The translations under genes were made by a program, and so were the position numbers. A stretch of DNA of 64,000 nucleotides. Origin: Streptomyces sp. NRRL S-118. Lineage in GTDB: Bacteria; Actinomycetota; Actinomycetes; Streptomycetales; Streptomycetaceae. Below are positions 45,810 to 55,173 of this stretch, one piece after another. Every line of letters begins with the position of its first letter. Within the stretch, counting starts at the first letter, position 1. The notes beneath the pieces were generated by a model. The model did not search any database, was not told where the DNA came from, and was given only the letters and a program-made list of their open reading frames with translations. The DNA lies in assembly GCF_000716335.1 (NCBI RefSeq), contig NZ_KL591008.1, forward strand, positions 167,777 to 231,776, read 5' to 3'.

Positions 45810-46736
45810 TCATCCGCCGGGCGACAGCCACGAGGCGACGGCCTCGGCGATCGGCTGACCGGTCTCCGCCTCCACGAAGCCGAACTGGCCGCCCTGGTTG
45901 CACTCCAGGAACCACCACACCCCCTCCTCGTCCTCGGCGAAGTCGAACGCGGCGTAGGCGAGTTCCGCCAGGTCCATGTAGTCCCGGACGCCCCGGGCGA
46001 TGCGCTCCGGCACCCCGGCCGGCTCCCAGGCGTGGCCGGTGTCGCCGTAACGCCCGTCGACCTGGCCCTCCGCGGCGGTCTTCCGGGCGGCGAAGAGCTG
46101 CCGGCCGACACAGGTCAGCCGGATGTCGGCCCGCTTGGGGATGTACTGCTGCAGCAGCGTGGGGCCGGCGGCGACCCCCCGGAAGTCCGTGCCGGGGGCC
46201 AGCAGCGTGGTGGGGAGCTCGACCGGGGGCCGGGTGCGCGGCGGTCCCGAGAGGGACTTGACCACCACCTGCCCGTACCGCGCCGCGAAGTCCTCGGCCA
46301 CCCTGGGAAAGGTGGTGACCACGGTGGGCGGCACCGCGAAGCCGCTGTGGTGGGCGATGCGCAGCTGCCACGGCTTGTACCGGGCCTGTGCCGCCTGCCG
46401 CGGGTGGTTCATCCACCGCGCCGTCGTGGAGTACAGCATTCCGTACAGCGCCTGGGCCGTCTCCGCGCCGAGCCAGGCCGAGGACTCGGGCGCGTGCGCG
46501 GCGGGCTCGCCGGGCCTGCGCATCCAGATGGAGCGCAGGGCCCGGGAGCTGACCAGGCGCCCCTGCGTGGACAGGTGGCAGCGGAAGTCCCCGCGCACGT
46601 ACTCGGCCGACAGGTCCGCTTCCCCGGGCAGGTCGGCGGGGTCGAGCCGCACGAGCGGGACGCCCCGCGCGTGCAGCTTGTCCACCACCATGTCGGCGGT
46701 CACGTCCTGGGGGCTGGTCAGGATGAGGACGGTCAT
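45810..46736 (-). CDS. ATP-grasp ribosomal peptide maturase (graspetide synthetase)
   Basis: 308 residues. The opening VLILTSPQDVTADMVVDKLHARGVPLVRLDPADLPG and RSIWMRRPGEP are typical of the MvdD/PGM1-like ligases that act on peptides, here of the SAV_5884 type. The ATP-grasp core has VVVKSLSG (ATP-binding Lys), LLQQYIPKRADIRLTCVG and FAEDEEGVWWFLECNQGGQFGFVE, with Glu and Asn for metal binding. Enzymes of this family form ester or amide links between side chains of a precursor peptide. The precursor gene ends 18 bases upstream. ATG 46736 lacks a strong ribosome site, so translation probably depends on the precursor. Confidence 0.9.
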   Translation of the reverse strand: MTVLILTSPQDVTADMVVDKLHARGVPLVRLDPADLPGEADLSAEYVRGDFRCHLSTQGRLVSSRALRSIWMRRPGEPAAHAPESSAWLGAETAQALYGMLYSTTARWMNHPRQAAQARYKPWQLRIAHHSGFAVPPTVVTTFPRVAEDFAARYGQVVVKSLSGPPRTRPPVELPTTLLAPGTDFRGVAAGPTLLQQYIPKRADIRLTCVGRQLFAARKTAAEGQVDGRYGDTGHAWEPAGVPERIARGVRDYMDLAELAYAAFDFAEDEEGVWWFLECNQGGQFGFVEAETGQPIAEAVASWLSPGG

Positions 46737-46754
46737 CGGTGTGCCGCGGGCCGC

Positions 46755-46949
46755 TCAGTCGTCGAAGTGCGTCTGGGAACCGGCCTTGGACGTGGTGGTG
46801 CCGGCGGCCGCCAGGAGCGCGAGGTCGGCGATGGCGGGACGCCCGTCAGGCAGCACGTTCAGCTGGCGGGCAGGGTCGTACGTGTAAGGCTCCGTGACGT
46901 CGTCCGCGGTCTCCTGCGGACGCGCGTAGGTGTACGCGAACGGGCGCAT
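46755..46949 (-). CDS. Graspetide (ATP-grasp target) precursor peptide
   Basis: 64 residues, matching the ATP-grasp target RiPP pattern: an opening MRPFAYTYARPQE, the central EPYTYDPARQLNVLPDGRPA and the end TTTSKAGSQTHFDD. The conserved middle is expected to be the leader recognised by the ligase. The Thr/Ser-rich stretch and the final Asp-Asp are the likely donor and acceptor side chains of macrocyclic ester links. ATG 46949 has an excellent AAGGAGAG ribosome site. It forms an operon with the ligase gene. The ring pattern and activity cannot be derived from sequence alone. Confidence 0.88.
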   Translation of the reverse strand: MRPFAYTYARPQETADDVTEPYTYDPARQLNVLPDGRPAIADLALLAAAGTTTSKAGSQTHFDD

Positions 46950-46986
46950 GGCTCTCCTTCATCGTCTCGTCTGCTTTCCGGTACGT

Positions 46987-47014
46987 GTGACAGTACGCAG
47001 TCAATGTGTAGGGT
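46987..47014 (+). promoter_or_regulatory. Candidate promoter of the YchJ-like gene
   Basis: GTGACA (46987-46992) and TAGGGT (47009-47014) are 16 bases apart, a fair vegetative match. It would start transcription about 145 bases before the YchJ-like gene. On the other strand TTGACT (47004-46999) is a possible -35 for the graspetide genes, but no good -10 follows. Confidence 0.35.
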
Positions 47015-47164
47015 TCTCGCTACGCTCCGCAGTGGTGCTCACGGACCGGCCCCCTTCTGCACGGCATCTCCATCCGTTCGTGAACTCCTCGCGCTCGTCG
47101 AGCGGTTCCCGGTACGGCCCGGCCCGGCGGTGCTCCGCCCTCCGCACGGCGGCAGAATGGGCGT

Positions 47165-47623
47165 ATGGCCCGACGTACCCCCCGACGTACCCCGCGCTCC
47201 CGCCCCGCACCGGTGACGCGCGCCACCCCCGCCGTCCGGGCGGACGCACCCTGCCCGTGCGGGCCGGGCACCGCCTACGAGGCGTGCTGCGGGCGGTTCC
47301 ACGCCGGCCGGGCCACGGCCCCGACCGCCGAGGCGCTCATGCGCTCCCGCTACAGCGCCTTCGTCGTGCGCGACGAGCCGTACCTGCTGCGGACCTGGGC
47401 CGCGCGCACCCGGCCCGGTGCGGTGGACTTCGACCCCGCCATGCGCTGGACCGGTCTGGAGATCGTCGACCGCACCGACGGGACGCTGTTCCACACCACC
47501 GGCACCGTGACCTTCGTCGCCCGCTACACCCATGGCGGCGAGCCCGGCGCGCTCCACGAGCGCAGCCGGTTCGAGAAGGAGGACGGCGCCTGGGTGTACG
47601 TGGACGGCACGTTCACCGACTGA
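47165..47623 (+). CDS. YchJ-family protein with SEC-C zinc motif
   Basis: 152 residues. After an Arg/Pro-rich start of 25 residues comes the SEC-C motif ADAPCPCGPGTAYEACCGRFHAG (four Cys, likely zinc-binding). The YchJ NTF2-like domain follows: TAEALMRSRYSAFVVRDEPYLLRTWAARTRP, LEIVDRTDG, VTFVARYTHGGEPGALHERSRFEKEDGAWVYVDG. The family has no settled function. ATG 47165 is the first start of the frame. It is divergent from the graspetide operon. Confidence 0.9.
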   Translation: MARRTPRRTPRSRPAPVTRATPAVRADAPCPCGPGTAYEACCGRFHAGRATAPTAEALMRSRYSAFVVRDEPYLLRTWAARTRPGAVDFDPAMRWTGLEIVDRTDGTLFHTTGTVTFVARYTHGGEPGALHERSRFEKEDGAWVYVDGTFTD

Positions 47624-47636
47624 CCCCGCAGCCACC

Positions 47637-47664
47637 GGCCGGGGCGGACGTCCGCCCGCCGGCC
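47637..47664. terminator. Bidirectional hairpin between convergent genes
   Basis: GGCCGG-GGCGGA (47637-47648) and TCCGCC-CCGGCC (47651-47664, two-base bulge) pair over 12 positions. The inner 16 bases (47642-47657) are a perfect palindrome. It lies between the YchJ-like gene and the convergent MFS gene. Confidence 0.65.
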
Positions 47665-47716
47665 CGGCCGCTCGCTGACGCGAGGGCGTGCACGGTCGCC
47701 GCCCGGCGCCGCGCCG

Positions 47717-49774
47717 TCACCGCTCGGGGAGCGTCGCGGCCAGGTCCTCCGCCAGCAGGCGCTTGGCGATCGCGTCCGTCGCCGCCCGCAGCTCCGGCCC
47801 GCTCGGGCGGCCGCCCTCCCGCTCCAGCCGGCCCGTCAGCCACCGCGCCCACGCCTCGCTGATGACCGCCGCCTCCCGTGCCCCGGCTTCCGTGTGCGAG
47901 AAGAGGCGCCCGTCCCGGGTCAGGAACCCTTCCTCGACCATCCGGTCGAAGACCGGCACCAGCACTTCGGGCGGCAGGCGCCGCCGCGCCGCCACCAGGC
48001 CCAGGCTCGCGTGGCCCACGAGCCGCGTCAGCAGTTCCACCTGCATCACCGCCCACGCGCCGGCCACGTCGAGCCGCGTGTCGGACCCCTCGATCACCCG
48101 TCGTACGGTGCCGGGGTCCGTCCGGCGCACCAGCGCGCCCACCGACAGCTCCAGCAGCTTCGCGGAGTCCGCGGTCGCGACCGGTGACGAGAACCCCTCG
48201 CCCATGTCCTGCGCCGTCACCCGCGCCGCGTCCCGCAGTTCGACCTGCCGCAGGAACAGCGACACGACGAATCCGGCCACCGCCACCGGTACGGTCCACA
48301 GGAACACGGTGTGCAGGGTGTCCGCGTACGCCTCGACGAGCGGCGCCGCCTGCTCGGCCGGCAGACCGTGAACCCCCTGAGGGCTGAGCGCCGCACGCGC
48401 CAGCACCGCCGGGTCCGGGGCACCGGGGGCGGCCGCCGCCGCGCGGACGCCCGCCTCCAGGTTCGGGGTCAGGGCGTTGGCGTAGATCGTCCCGAAGACC
48501 GCCGTGCCGAAGGACATGCCGAGCGTGCGGAAGAAGGTGACCCCCGACGTGGCGGTGCCGAGGTCCGCGTACTCCACCGTGTTCTGCACGGCGATCGTGA
48601 GCACCTGCATGCACAGGCCGATGCCGGTGCCGAGCACGAACATGTACAGCGACTCCAGCCAGGTGCTCGTGCCCCGCCCCATCAGCGACAGCAGGTAGAG
48701 GCCCACGGCCATCACCAGCGACCCGGCGATGGGGAAGACGCGGTACCGGCCGGTCCGGCTGACCACGTTGCCGCTGAGGACGGACGCGATGAGCAGACCG
48801 AGGACCAGGGGCAGCGTGCGGACCCCTGAGACGGTCGCCGAGTCGCCGTCGACGTACTGCAGGTACGAGGGCAGGAAGATCAGTGCGCCGAGCATGGCGA
48901 AGCCGACGATGAAGCTGAGCACCGAGCACACCGTGAACACCGGATTGCCGAACAGCCGCATCGGCAGCATCGGGTCCACCGCCCGCGTCTCGGCCGCGCA
49001 GAACAGCGCGAGCGCGACCACTCCGCCCGCGAACAGCCCGATGACGACCGGTGAGCCCCACGCGTACTGGTTGCCGCCCCAGCTCGTCGCCAGGATCAGC
49101 GCGCTCGCGCCGATGGCGACCAGCGCGATGCCGGGGTAGTCGATCACGGGCCGGCTCGCCGGCCGGACCGACGGGATGGTGCGGGCCGCCGCGGCGACCA
49201 CCAGCACCGCGATGGGGACGTTGACGTAGAACGCCCAGCGCCAGGACGCGTGATCGGTGAACAGTCCGCCCAGCAGCGGACCGATCACCGTGGCGATCCC
49301 GAAGACCGCGCCGATCGCCCCCTGGTACTTCCCCCGCTCGCGCAGCGGGATGACGTCCGCGATCAGTGCCATGGCCGTCACCATCAGCCCGCCCGCGCCC
49401 ACGCCCTGGAGGCCGCGCCACACGATGAGCAGCGTCATGTCGGTCGCCAGACCGCACAGGAACGATCCGGTGATGAAGACGACCGCCGAGATTTGGAAGA
49501 TCACCTTCCGGCCGAGGAGGTCGCCGAACTTGCCGACCAGCACGGTGGCGACCGTCTCCGCCAGCAGGTAGGCCGTGACGACCCACGACATGTGCGCGGC
49601 GCCGCCCAGATCGGCGACGATCGTCGGCAGCGCGGTCCCGACGATCGTCTGGTCCAGTGCGGCCAGCAGCACACCCAGCATGATCGTCACGAAGACGATG
49701 GTGCGCTGCCGGGCGTCGAGCACGGGCGGCGTGGCCGACGTGCCCGGGGGTGCCTGCTGCGTGGTCGTCGTCAC
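47717..49774 (-). CDS. DHA2-family MFS drug exporter with C-terminal extension
   Basis: 685 residues. Fourteen membrane segments span about 25-500. Motif [13 protein letters not shown] (motif D1 of 14-helix exporters), [13 protein letters not shown] (motif A) and [18 protein letters not shown] (motif C of antiporters) mark an EmrB/QacA-type exporter. About 160 residues after the last helix form a soluble domain ([76 protein letters not shown]) that reads like a winged-helix fold. GTG 49774 fits the family start; the frame upstream is a shadow. No TetR-type regulator gene is adjacent. Confidence 0.9.
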   Translation of the reverse strand: MTTTTQQAPPGTSATPPVLDARQRTIVFVTIMLGVLLAALDQTIVGTALPTIVADLGGAAHMSWVVTAYLLAETVATVLVGKFGDLLGRKVIFQISAVVFITGSFLCGLATDMTLLIVWRGLQGVGAGGLMVTAMALIADVIPLRERGKYQGAIGAVFGIATVIGPLLGGLFTDHASWRWAFYVNVPIAVLVVAAAARTIPSVRPASRPVIDYPGIALVAIGASALILATSWGGNQYAWGSPVVIGLFAGGVVALALFCAAETRAVDPMLPMRLFGNPVFTVCSVLSFIVGFAMLGALIFLPSYLQYVDGDSATVSGVRTLPLVLGLLIASVLSGNVVSRTGRYRVFPIAGSLVMAVGLYLLSLMGRGTSTWLESLYMFVLGTGIGLCMQVLTIAVQNTVEYADLGTATSGVTFFRTLGMSFGTAVFGTIYANALTPNLEAGVRAAAAAPGAPDPAVLARAALSPQGVHGLPAEQAAPLVEAYADTLHTVFLWTVPVAVAGFVVSLFLRQVELRDAARVTAQDMGEGFSSPVATADSAKLLELSVGALVRRTDPGTVRRVIEGSDTRLDVAGAWAVMQVELLTRLVGHASLGLVAARRRLPPEVLVPVFDRMVEEGFLTRDGRLFSHTEAGAREAAVISEAWARWLTGRLEREGGRPSGPELRAATDAIAKRLLAEDLAATLPER

Positions 49775-49907
49775 GCCTGCACCCTCACACCGGCGGACCG
49801 TCGCCGCATGCGGGCGCGGTCCGGACCGGTGAGCCGCCCGGAGGCTTCCGGGCCGTGGCCGTGAAGGACCGTCCGCCCGGCGGGGGGCGGCCCTACACGG
49901 ACTCTCC

Positions 49908-50177
49908 TCAGAGGCGCAGCGTGCCCGCGCCGCCCGGCCGCAGCAGCAGCCCCGGGTTGTAGGCGCCCAGCACCTTGTTCGCCCGGGCCAGGACCGCCAG
50001 CGCGTGCTCGCGGTCCGCCTGGTCCTCCTGGCACATCGGGAAGCGGAAGCGGTGCACCTCGCGCGCCGCGCACTCGGCGTCGACCTCTGCCTGCAGGATG
50101 CCGATCGGCATGCATGACCCGATGAGGGCGGCGACACGATCGGGGATCGGGACGGGGACGAGGGGCGACGCGGTCAC
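49908..50177 (-). CDS. Small protein of unknown function
   Basis: 89 residues: [70 protein letters not shown]. No signal peptide or membrane helix; two or three Cys. GTG 50177 has AAAGGA upstream and the protein sense begins there; the frame is open to 50423 without it. Its composition looks like a real gene. I do not recognise the family. Confidence 0.6.
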   Translation of the reverse strand: MTASPLVPVPIPDRVAALIGSCMPIGILQAEVDAECAAREVHRFRFPMCQEDQADREHALAVLARANKVLGAYNPGLLLRPGGAGTLRL

Positions 50178-50575
50178 GTGAGGTCCTTTGCTGCTACTGC
50201 TGGGCTGCTTGTGGCAGCCGTCCGGTGCTGTGCTCCCTCCATGAGTAAACAGGACGCGGATCCCGGATTCCCCGCGGGTTTGTATCTGTGCTGCAACCGT
50301 TTGCCGCTCAGGGGCGGCACCGGCCGCGCGGACGCATGATCGGGTACGCGCGGTGTCCGCGGCGCGACGGCCCGTACCCGCACGTGGGGCCGGTGACGCG
50401 GCGGGCTCCGCGAGGAGCGTCACCGCCAGGGACGGCGGTCGCCGTCGCCCGGGCCGCGGTGGCGCCGCCGCGGTCCCGGGCCGCGGCGTCCGTCAGCGGT
50501 GGATTGACGGCCGGGCGCGCACGGCGGCCGGGTCGCCGGCACGGACGGGGAGGCGTGAGGTGTGGAGTGCCGCCG
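50178..50575. other. Gene-free stretch beside a gene remnant
   Basis: About 400 bases with no convincing frame. The left end (50178-50290) has lower GC and probably holds the promoter of the small leftward gene. The rest translates to Arg/Pro-rich sequence. Confidence 0.45.
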
Positions 50576-50579
50576 GCTC

Positions 50580-51015
50580 AGGCGTACAGCGCCCAGCTCG
50601 ACCGCGTTGGCCGCCTCGGCGTGCAGGTTGCCGTGGGTGAGTGCGCAGCCCTTGGGCTTCCCGGTGGTCCCGGAGGTGCAGCAGAGCGTGGCGACGGTGT
50701 CGGGCGTGAGGGCGGCACGCCGCCGGGTGACCTCCTCGTCCGGTATCTCCCGCCCGAGGTACGCGAGATGACCGAGGGGCGGGCCTGGATGCGCCGGATC
50801 CGCACGGGGGAGGGGGCGCCGGCACCGGGGGTGCGCGTCAGGGCCGCGGCGGCCTCCGCCGTGGCGGCGTGCTCGTCCGTCTCGACGATGAGGAGGCGGG
50901 CGCCCGAGTCGCGCAGGATCCAGGCGACCTGCTCGGCGGAGGAGGTCGCGTACACGGGAACGGTCCGGCCGCCCGCGGCCCGGACGGCGAAGTCGACCCA
51001 GCGGTTGGTCATCGC
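50580..51015 (-). pseudogene. Internal remnant of a long-chain acyl-CoA synthetase gene (fadD type)
   Basis: Two pieces of an AMP-forming synthetase are seen in different frames. Near 50850-51010 it reads WVDFAVRAAGGRTVPVYATSSAEQVAWILRDSGARLLIVETDEHA. Near 50585-50730 it reads VTRRRAALTPDTVATLCCTSGTTGKPKGCALTHGNLHAEAANAVELGA, which contains the ATP-binding TSGTTGKPKG motif. The N-terminal ~90 and all later residues (several hundred) are absent. A frameshift separates the pieces. A full family member is about 600 residues, so this is a fragment of a broken gene. Confidence 0.8.
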
Positions 51016-51059
51016 CCGGGCCCTGTCCGCTCACCCCGTCCGTTGAGCCGAACGGCCGC

Positions 51060-52274
51060 TCAGCCGGCGTCGCGGTCGCGACCGGCCCGCAGGTGCAGCG
51101 CCCGCAGCACGGCCTCCAGCGCGAACCGGGCCTCCGGATCGGTCAGCCGGCCGCCGAACCGGCGCTCCAGGTTCCTCATCCGGTAGCGCACGGTCTGCGG
51201 ATGCACCTCCAGCAGCCGCCCCGTCAAGGCCGCCGTTCCGCGCGTTTCGAGCCACACGCGCAGCGTGTCGACGAGCCGGGAGCGGCGGGTCGGGGTCAGT
51301 CCGGCGAGGGGTGCGAGTTCCCGCTCCGCGAGCTGGTCGATGAGCGCCGGGTCGGCGAGCAGCCACAGCGTGACCAGGTGATCGGCGCAGAACGAAAGCG
51401 GCCGGTCCGCGATGACCTGTGCGTCGACGAGTTCCAGCACGCGCCGCGCCCAGCGCAGGGAGTCGGCCGCGGAAGCGGTCGGGACGGTGAGGCCGACCGC
51501 CGCGCGGACCGTCGGAAGCGCCGCTTCCAGCATGCGTCTTCGCGCCTCGTCCACCGGCCCCGGCACCAGCAGGTGCGGTTGCGGTTCACCGGGATCGAAG
51601 AGGACATCGTTGTCCAGGGCGGACGGCGGGACACCCGCGGGGGAGCGGAGCGCCACCGGTGTGACGTGCTCGGGCAGGGCCCACCCCGTCTGCTCGCACA
51701 ACTCCGCGACGGCCGTGTGCGCCCCCGGCGGCCCCGCCAGGATCAGATGCAGCAGCCGTCTCCGTAACAACTCCGACTGCGCGTCCCCCTGCGCCCGCAC
51801 CTCCAGGTAGCCCTCACGCGACAGCGCCTCCAGCTCGTCCACGTACGCGAAGAGGGCATCGGCGAAACTGAGCATCAGCATGGGGGAGAAGTTGTACCGC
51901 CGGCCCACCTTCTTGGCGCGCCGCAGTGCCACCCGGGCGCCGAGACGGTAGGCGCCCTGCAGGTTGTCCAGGCTCCGCCCCTCGTATGCCTCGAACCGGC
52001 CGAACCGCCGGCACACCTCGTCCCGCAGGGTGGTGGGCGCGGAGGGGGAGGCCACCCGTTCCGCGAAGGCGGCGATGTTCTGCTCGACGCACCACTGCAG
52101 TGCCTGCCGGTAGGGGCCGTTGAGCAGCCGTGCGTACTCGGGGTAGGCGCGGCAGACCTCGATGCCGATCTCCTTGACCAGGCTGGGCAGTTCCGGGCGG
52201 ATGACGGCGGCGAACTCCTGGGGGAGCTGTCCCAGCGGCTCTGCGGCGTCCGACGGCTGGGTGGTTCTGGGCAT
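51060..52274 (-). CDS. PucR-type helix-turn-helix regulator
   Basis: 404 residues. The N-terminal region, EFAAVIRPELPSLVKEIGIEVCRAYPEYARLLNGPYRQALQWCVEQNIAAF, is the RsbT/CdaR-like helical domain common in actinobacterial PucR proteins. The C-terminal part ends with the PucR HTH LLEVHPQTVRYRMRNLERRFGGRLTDPEARFALEAVLRAL. A central GGDEF-like domain is only weakly visible. ATG 52274 begins the conserved sequence; the upstream frame is a shadow. Transcription would run leftward toward the fadD remnant. PucR proteins often control nearby catabolic or lipid genes; the current target is unclear. Confidence 0.88.
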   Translation of the reverse strand: MPRTTQPSDAAEPLGQLPQEFAAVIRPELPSLVKEIGIEVCRAYPEYARLLNGPYRQALQWCVEQNIAAFAERVASPSAPTTLRDEVCRRFGRFEAYEGRSLDNLQGAYRLGARVALRRAKKVGRRYNFSPMLMLSFADALFAYVDELEALSREGYLEVRAQGDAQSELLRRRLLHLILAGPPGAHTAVAELCEQTGWALPEHVTPVALRSPAGVPPSALDNDVLFDPGEPQPHLLVPGPVDEARRRMLEAALPTVRAAVGLTVPTASAADSLRWARRVLELVDAQVIADRPLSFCADHLVTLWLLADPALIDQLAERELAPLAGLTPTRRSRLVDTLRVWLETRGTAALTGRLLEVHPQTVRYRMRNLERRFGGRLTDPEARFALEAVLRALHLRAGRDRDAG

Positions 52275-52781
52275 GCGGCTTGTCCCCTCGATCTCCGGAT
52301 GTCCGGTTGGGGGCGGAGCGCGTGGGGGTGAGAGCGCTCCCGCGGACCGGCAGGGTGTGAGCACTTCGTGGAGGCTGAACATAGTCCAGAGGGCTCGGGT
52401 CGCGCAGTAGTCAGGACAGCAGGCACCGGGTCCGGGAAAGGAATTGGCCGAAGCGCGACCGTGGCCGGACACGGTTGCCGGCGGCGGTCCGCGCGGGGGG
52501 AGGAGTACTCACTTCCGCACAAGAACCGCAGACGATCTGCTGCGGGAGAGACAAGAAAATACCGGCGAGTAAGACCGCTGCGGAAATCCACCGGGCGAGT
52601 ATTGCGCGCCCGGTTACCCGCTCGTAGCGTCACTGGCGCAAGGTGCTTCTACCTGGCGGCCGAAGCGAATTCGGCGCCGCGTTCTGAACGAGCCGCTACG
52701 GCTTTCCGTTCCCTTCGTGAGCCCCGCGGGGGCGGGAGCCGTCAATCAGGTACGCCCGACTCCCCTGGGAGGGAACAGCCC
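52275..52781. other. Divergent intergenic region PucR / secreted protein
   Basis: 507 bases between divergent genes. It contains stretches of lower GC (around 52490-52580 and 52640-52680) that should hold the promoters. The ribosome site GGGAGGGAA at 52767-52775 serves the right gene. No coding frame is supported. Confidence 0.5.
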
Positions 52782-53435
52782 GTGCGACGCATTACCAAAC
52801 TTTCCGCCATTGCCGCTGCCGCGTTACTCGGAGCGGCCGGAGTCACCGCCACGAACGCATCGGCGGCGGCGCAGGCCACCTGGACCGTCACCAACCCCGC
52901 CGCCGACGACACGTTCACCGCCGTGAACGTCGCCGGCACCACCGCCGTGCTGACCAACAAGTCCACCGGCGCCCAGGTCACGTGCCGGACCATCTCGGCG
53001 ACCGGTTCGGCGGTCGACGGCGTACGCGCCAGCGGCGCCGGCCTGGCCACCATCCAGACGGCCAACTTCGGCAGCTCGGCGGCCAAGTGCAGCGGCCCCC
53101 TCGGCTCCACCTGGGTCGCCGTCAGCAACGCCCCCATGACGCTCAACGGCACGACGTACAGCGCCGGAGTGACCAAGGGCACCATCACCGGCATCGACGT
53201 GAAGCTCACCGGCACCAGCCTCGTCGGCACCTGCACCGCCAGGATCAAGGGATCGGCCAACACCGGCTCGTACACCAACTCCACGGGTGTCCTGGAGATC
53301 CTGAACGACGCGACCCCGGCCCTCACGATCTCCGAGGTGTCCGGCTCCTGCGCCGGTCTGCTGAACAACGGCAACGTGGCCACGTTCTCGGCCAAGTACC
53401 AGGTCACGCCCGTCCTCACGGTCACCAGCCCGTAA
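52782..53435 (+). CDS. Secreted beta-rich protein of unknown function
   Basis: 217 residues with a signal peptide (RRITKLSAIAAAALLGAAGVTATNASAAA, cleavage near 31). The mature protein is Thr/Ser/Ala/Gly-rich with alternating hydrophobic patterns (TAVNVAGTTAVLTNKSTGAQVTCRTISATG, TYSAGVTKGTITGIDVKLTGT). Four Cys could form two disulfides. GTG 52782 has a strong ribosome site. Such proteins are common in Streptomyces secretomes; the function is unknown. Confidence 0.8.
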   Translation: MRRITKLSAIAAAALLGAAGVTATNASAAAQATWTVTNPAADDTFTAVNVAGTTAVLTNKSTGAQVTCRTISATGSAVDGVRASGAGLATIQTANFGSSAAKCSGPLGSTWVAVSNAPMTLNGTTYSAGVTKGTITGIDVKLTGTSLVGTCTARIKGSANTGSYTNSTGVLEILNDATPALTISEVSGSCAGLLNNGNVATFSAKYQVTPVLTVTSP

Positions 53436-53588
53436 CCGGGCCGGCCGGCCGCTCCCGGGCGCGCGACGGAACCATCGTCCGCGCGGCCGGGCGCGGTTCC
53501 ACCGCACGGCACGACAGAGCAGGGCGAGCGACGGCCGTACGGCGAGCCACGACGGGGACGACGGGACGACGAGCCAGGGGGCGGCGGC

Positions 53589-55145
53589 ATGGCAAGGACA
53601 CGGCACGGCGGGCGGGGCCTGCGCCGTACGGCGGCGGTAGCCGTCACCGTACTGGCGGTCGGGCTCCTGCCCGGTACGAGCAACGCCGTGGACGACGGCG
53701 AACAGCCCGTCGACCGCGAGTTCGCCTACCGCTGCCTCCTCCCGGGCGGTGGTGGCACGGAGCGGATGGCGACGGTGCGGGTCGCGGCGCTCTTCCCCCG
53801 TCAGGTCCCCGCAGGGCGGCCCTTCCGGCCGGCGTCGGTGGTCGTCGGCGTACGGCTGTCGCAGGATGCGGTCGCCGATCTCGCCGCGCTCGGCGCCGCC
53901 AGGACGGAGGGCGTCGTCCGCCTCACCGCGCTGGCCGCCCAGAACGGCGCATCGGCCGAGGTGCCGTGGTCGCAGCTCCAGGCCCCGGAGACCGCCCTCC
54001 CCGCCGGGAGCGCCCACACGATCGAGGCGCGCGGCACCGTTCCCACGGTCACCGCCCGCTCCGGCGGTGAACTCGTCCTCTCCGCAGGGGCCGTCGTCCT
54101 GGACCTGCTGGTGCGCACGGCGGACGACAGGCCGACCACCCCGCCGAACCTGTCCGTCACCTGCACGCCCGAGGCAGGCCAGGACACCGCATTCGCCGGG
54201 GTCGCCGTCGTCCCCGGCACCGGATCCGGGGGAAGGCCCACGCCTCCGGCCGTCGACGACCCGGACGAGGGACAGGGCCAGGGTGAAGGTCAGGACGGGC
54301 CGGGCGGGGCGACGGACCAGCCGCGACCCGGGCACCCCGGTGCCGCGGACGGGAGGACGGAGAAGGGAGAGAAGGGAGAGAAGGGCGGGAAGGATGGTCG
54401 GCCGGGTGACCGGGGCAAGGGCGACTGCGTCGAGAATCCGCCGTTCCCGCTCGAACCCGTGCAGGCGCACGGCTATCTCGCCGGTTACTCGAATGTGCAC
54501 AAACTCGGTGGCGCCGTCCGCTTCCAGGAACCGGGCCTCCTGCGCGTGAACATGCTCAAGGCGTACCAATTGCTGCAGTGCAGCCCACCCGAGGGACCCT
54601 ATTTCGCCCTGTACAGCGATGTCCGGTTCGACCACGGCGGGAAGCCGCAGCTGCCGCCGGCCGCCTCGACGTTCCTCACCTTCGGGTTCATGCCGACGAC
54701 GGCGACGGTCGAACTGACCGCGGCCGGCCCGATGGAGATCGTCACCCGCGGCTACCAGCTCGACGAGCAGGGCAGGCAGCCCGAGATCTCCACGGTGACC
54801 GGCAAGGTGTGGATACGGCTGTACGGCGTCCAGGTCAACGGCACACCGCTCGACGTCGGCCCGGCGTGCCGCACCGCCCGCCCCATGGACCTGGTCATGA
54901 CCGGGCGCGGCCACACCGACGTGGAGGGGCGCCCGCACGGATACACCGTGGCCGGCGGCGGCCCGCTGACGGCCACCGGCACCTTCCCGGAGTTCAGCGG
55001 CTGCGGGGTGGGGGAGGACCTGGACGCGCTGCTCACGGCGGCGCTCTCCGGCCCGGGCAACTACATCAAGATGACGCAGGGCCCGCTCTGCGCCCCGGGC
55101 ACCGAGCACTGCCCGAACCCGCCGAAGCCGCGGCCCGAACGCTGA
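53589..55145 (+). CDS. Secreted two-domain protein with Gly-rich linker, unknown function
   Basis: 518 residues. Signal peptide 1 to about 33. An N-terminal beta domain (about 40-195: REFAYRCLLPGGGGTERMATVRVAALFPRQVPAG) resembles DUF6801-type domains. A linker of charged, Gly-rich repeats follows (about 205-285), including EKGEKGEKGGKDGRPGDRGKGD, which has the Gly-x-y spacing of collagen-like sequence over a short run. A second beta domain (about 290-510: AHGYLAGYSNVHKLGGAVRF, GYTVAGGGPLTATGTFPEFSGCGVGEDLD) contains several Cys. It sits just before the mce operon, on the same strand. A role as a surface partner of that system is possible but not shown. Confidence 0.78.
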   Translation: MARTRHGGRGLRRTAAVAVTVLAVGLLPGTSNAVDDGEQPVDREFAYRCLLPGGGGTERMATVRVAALFPRQVPAGRPFRPASVVVGVRLSQDAVADLAALGAARTEGVVRLTALAAQNGASAEVPWSQLQAPETALPAGSAHTIEARGTVPTVTARSGGELVLSAGAVVLDLLVRTADDRPTTPPNLSVTCTPEAGQDTAFAGVAVVPGTGSGGRPTPPAVDDPDEGQGQGEGQDGPGGATDQPRPGHPGAADGRTEKGEKGEKGGKDGRPGDRGKGDCVENPPFPLEPVQAHGYLAGYSNVHKLGGAVRFQEPGLLRVNMLKAYQLLQCSPPEGPYFALYSDVRFDHGGKPQLPPAASTFLTFGFMPTTATVELTAAGPMEIVTRGYQLDEQGRQPEISTVTGKVWIRLYGVQVNGTPLDVGPACRTARPMDLVMTGRGHTDVEGRPHGYTVAGGGPLTATGTFPEFSGCGVGEDLDALLTAALSGPGNYIKMTQGPLCAPGTEHCPNPPKPRPER

Positions 55146-55173
55146 GTCCGCCGGCCGCGGATACGCACCGGGC

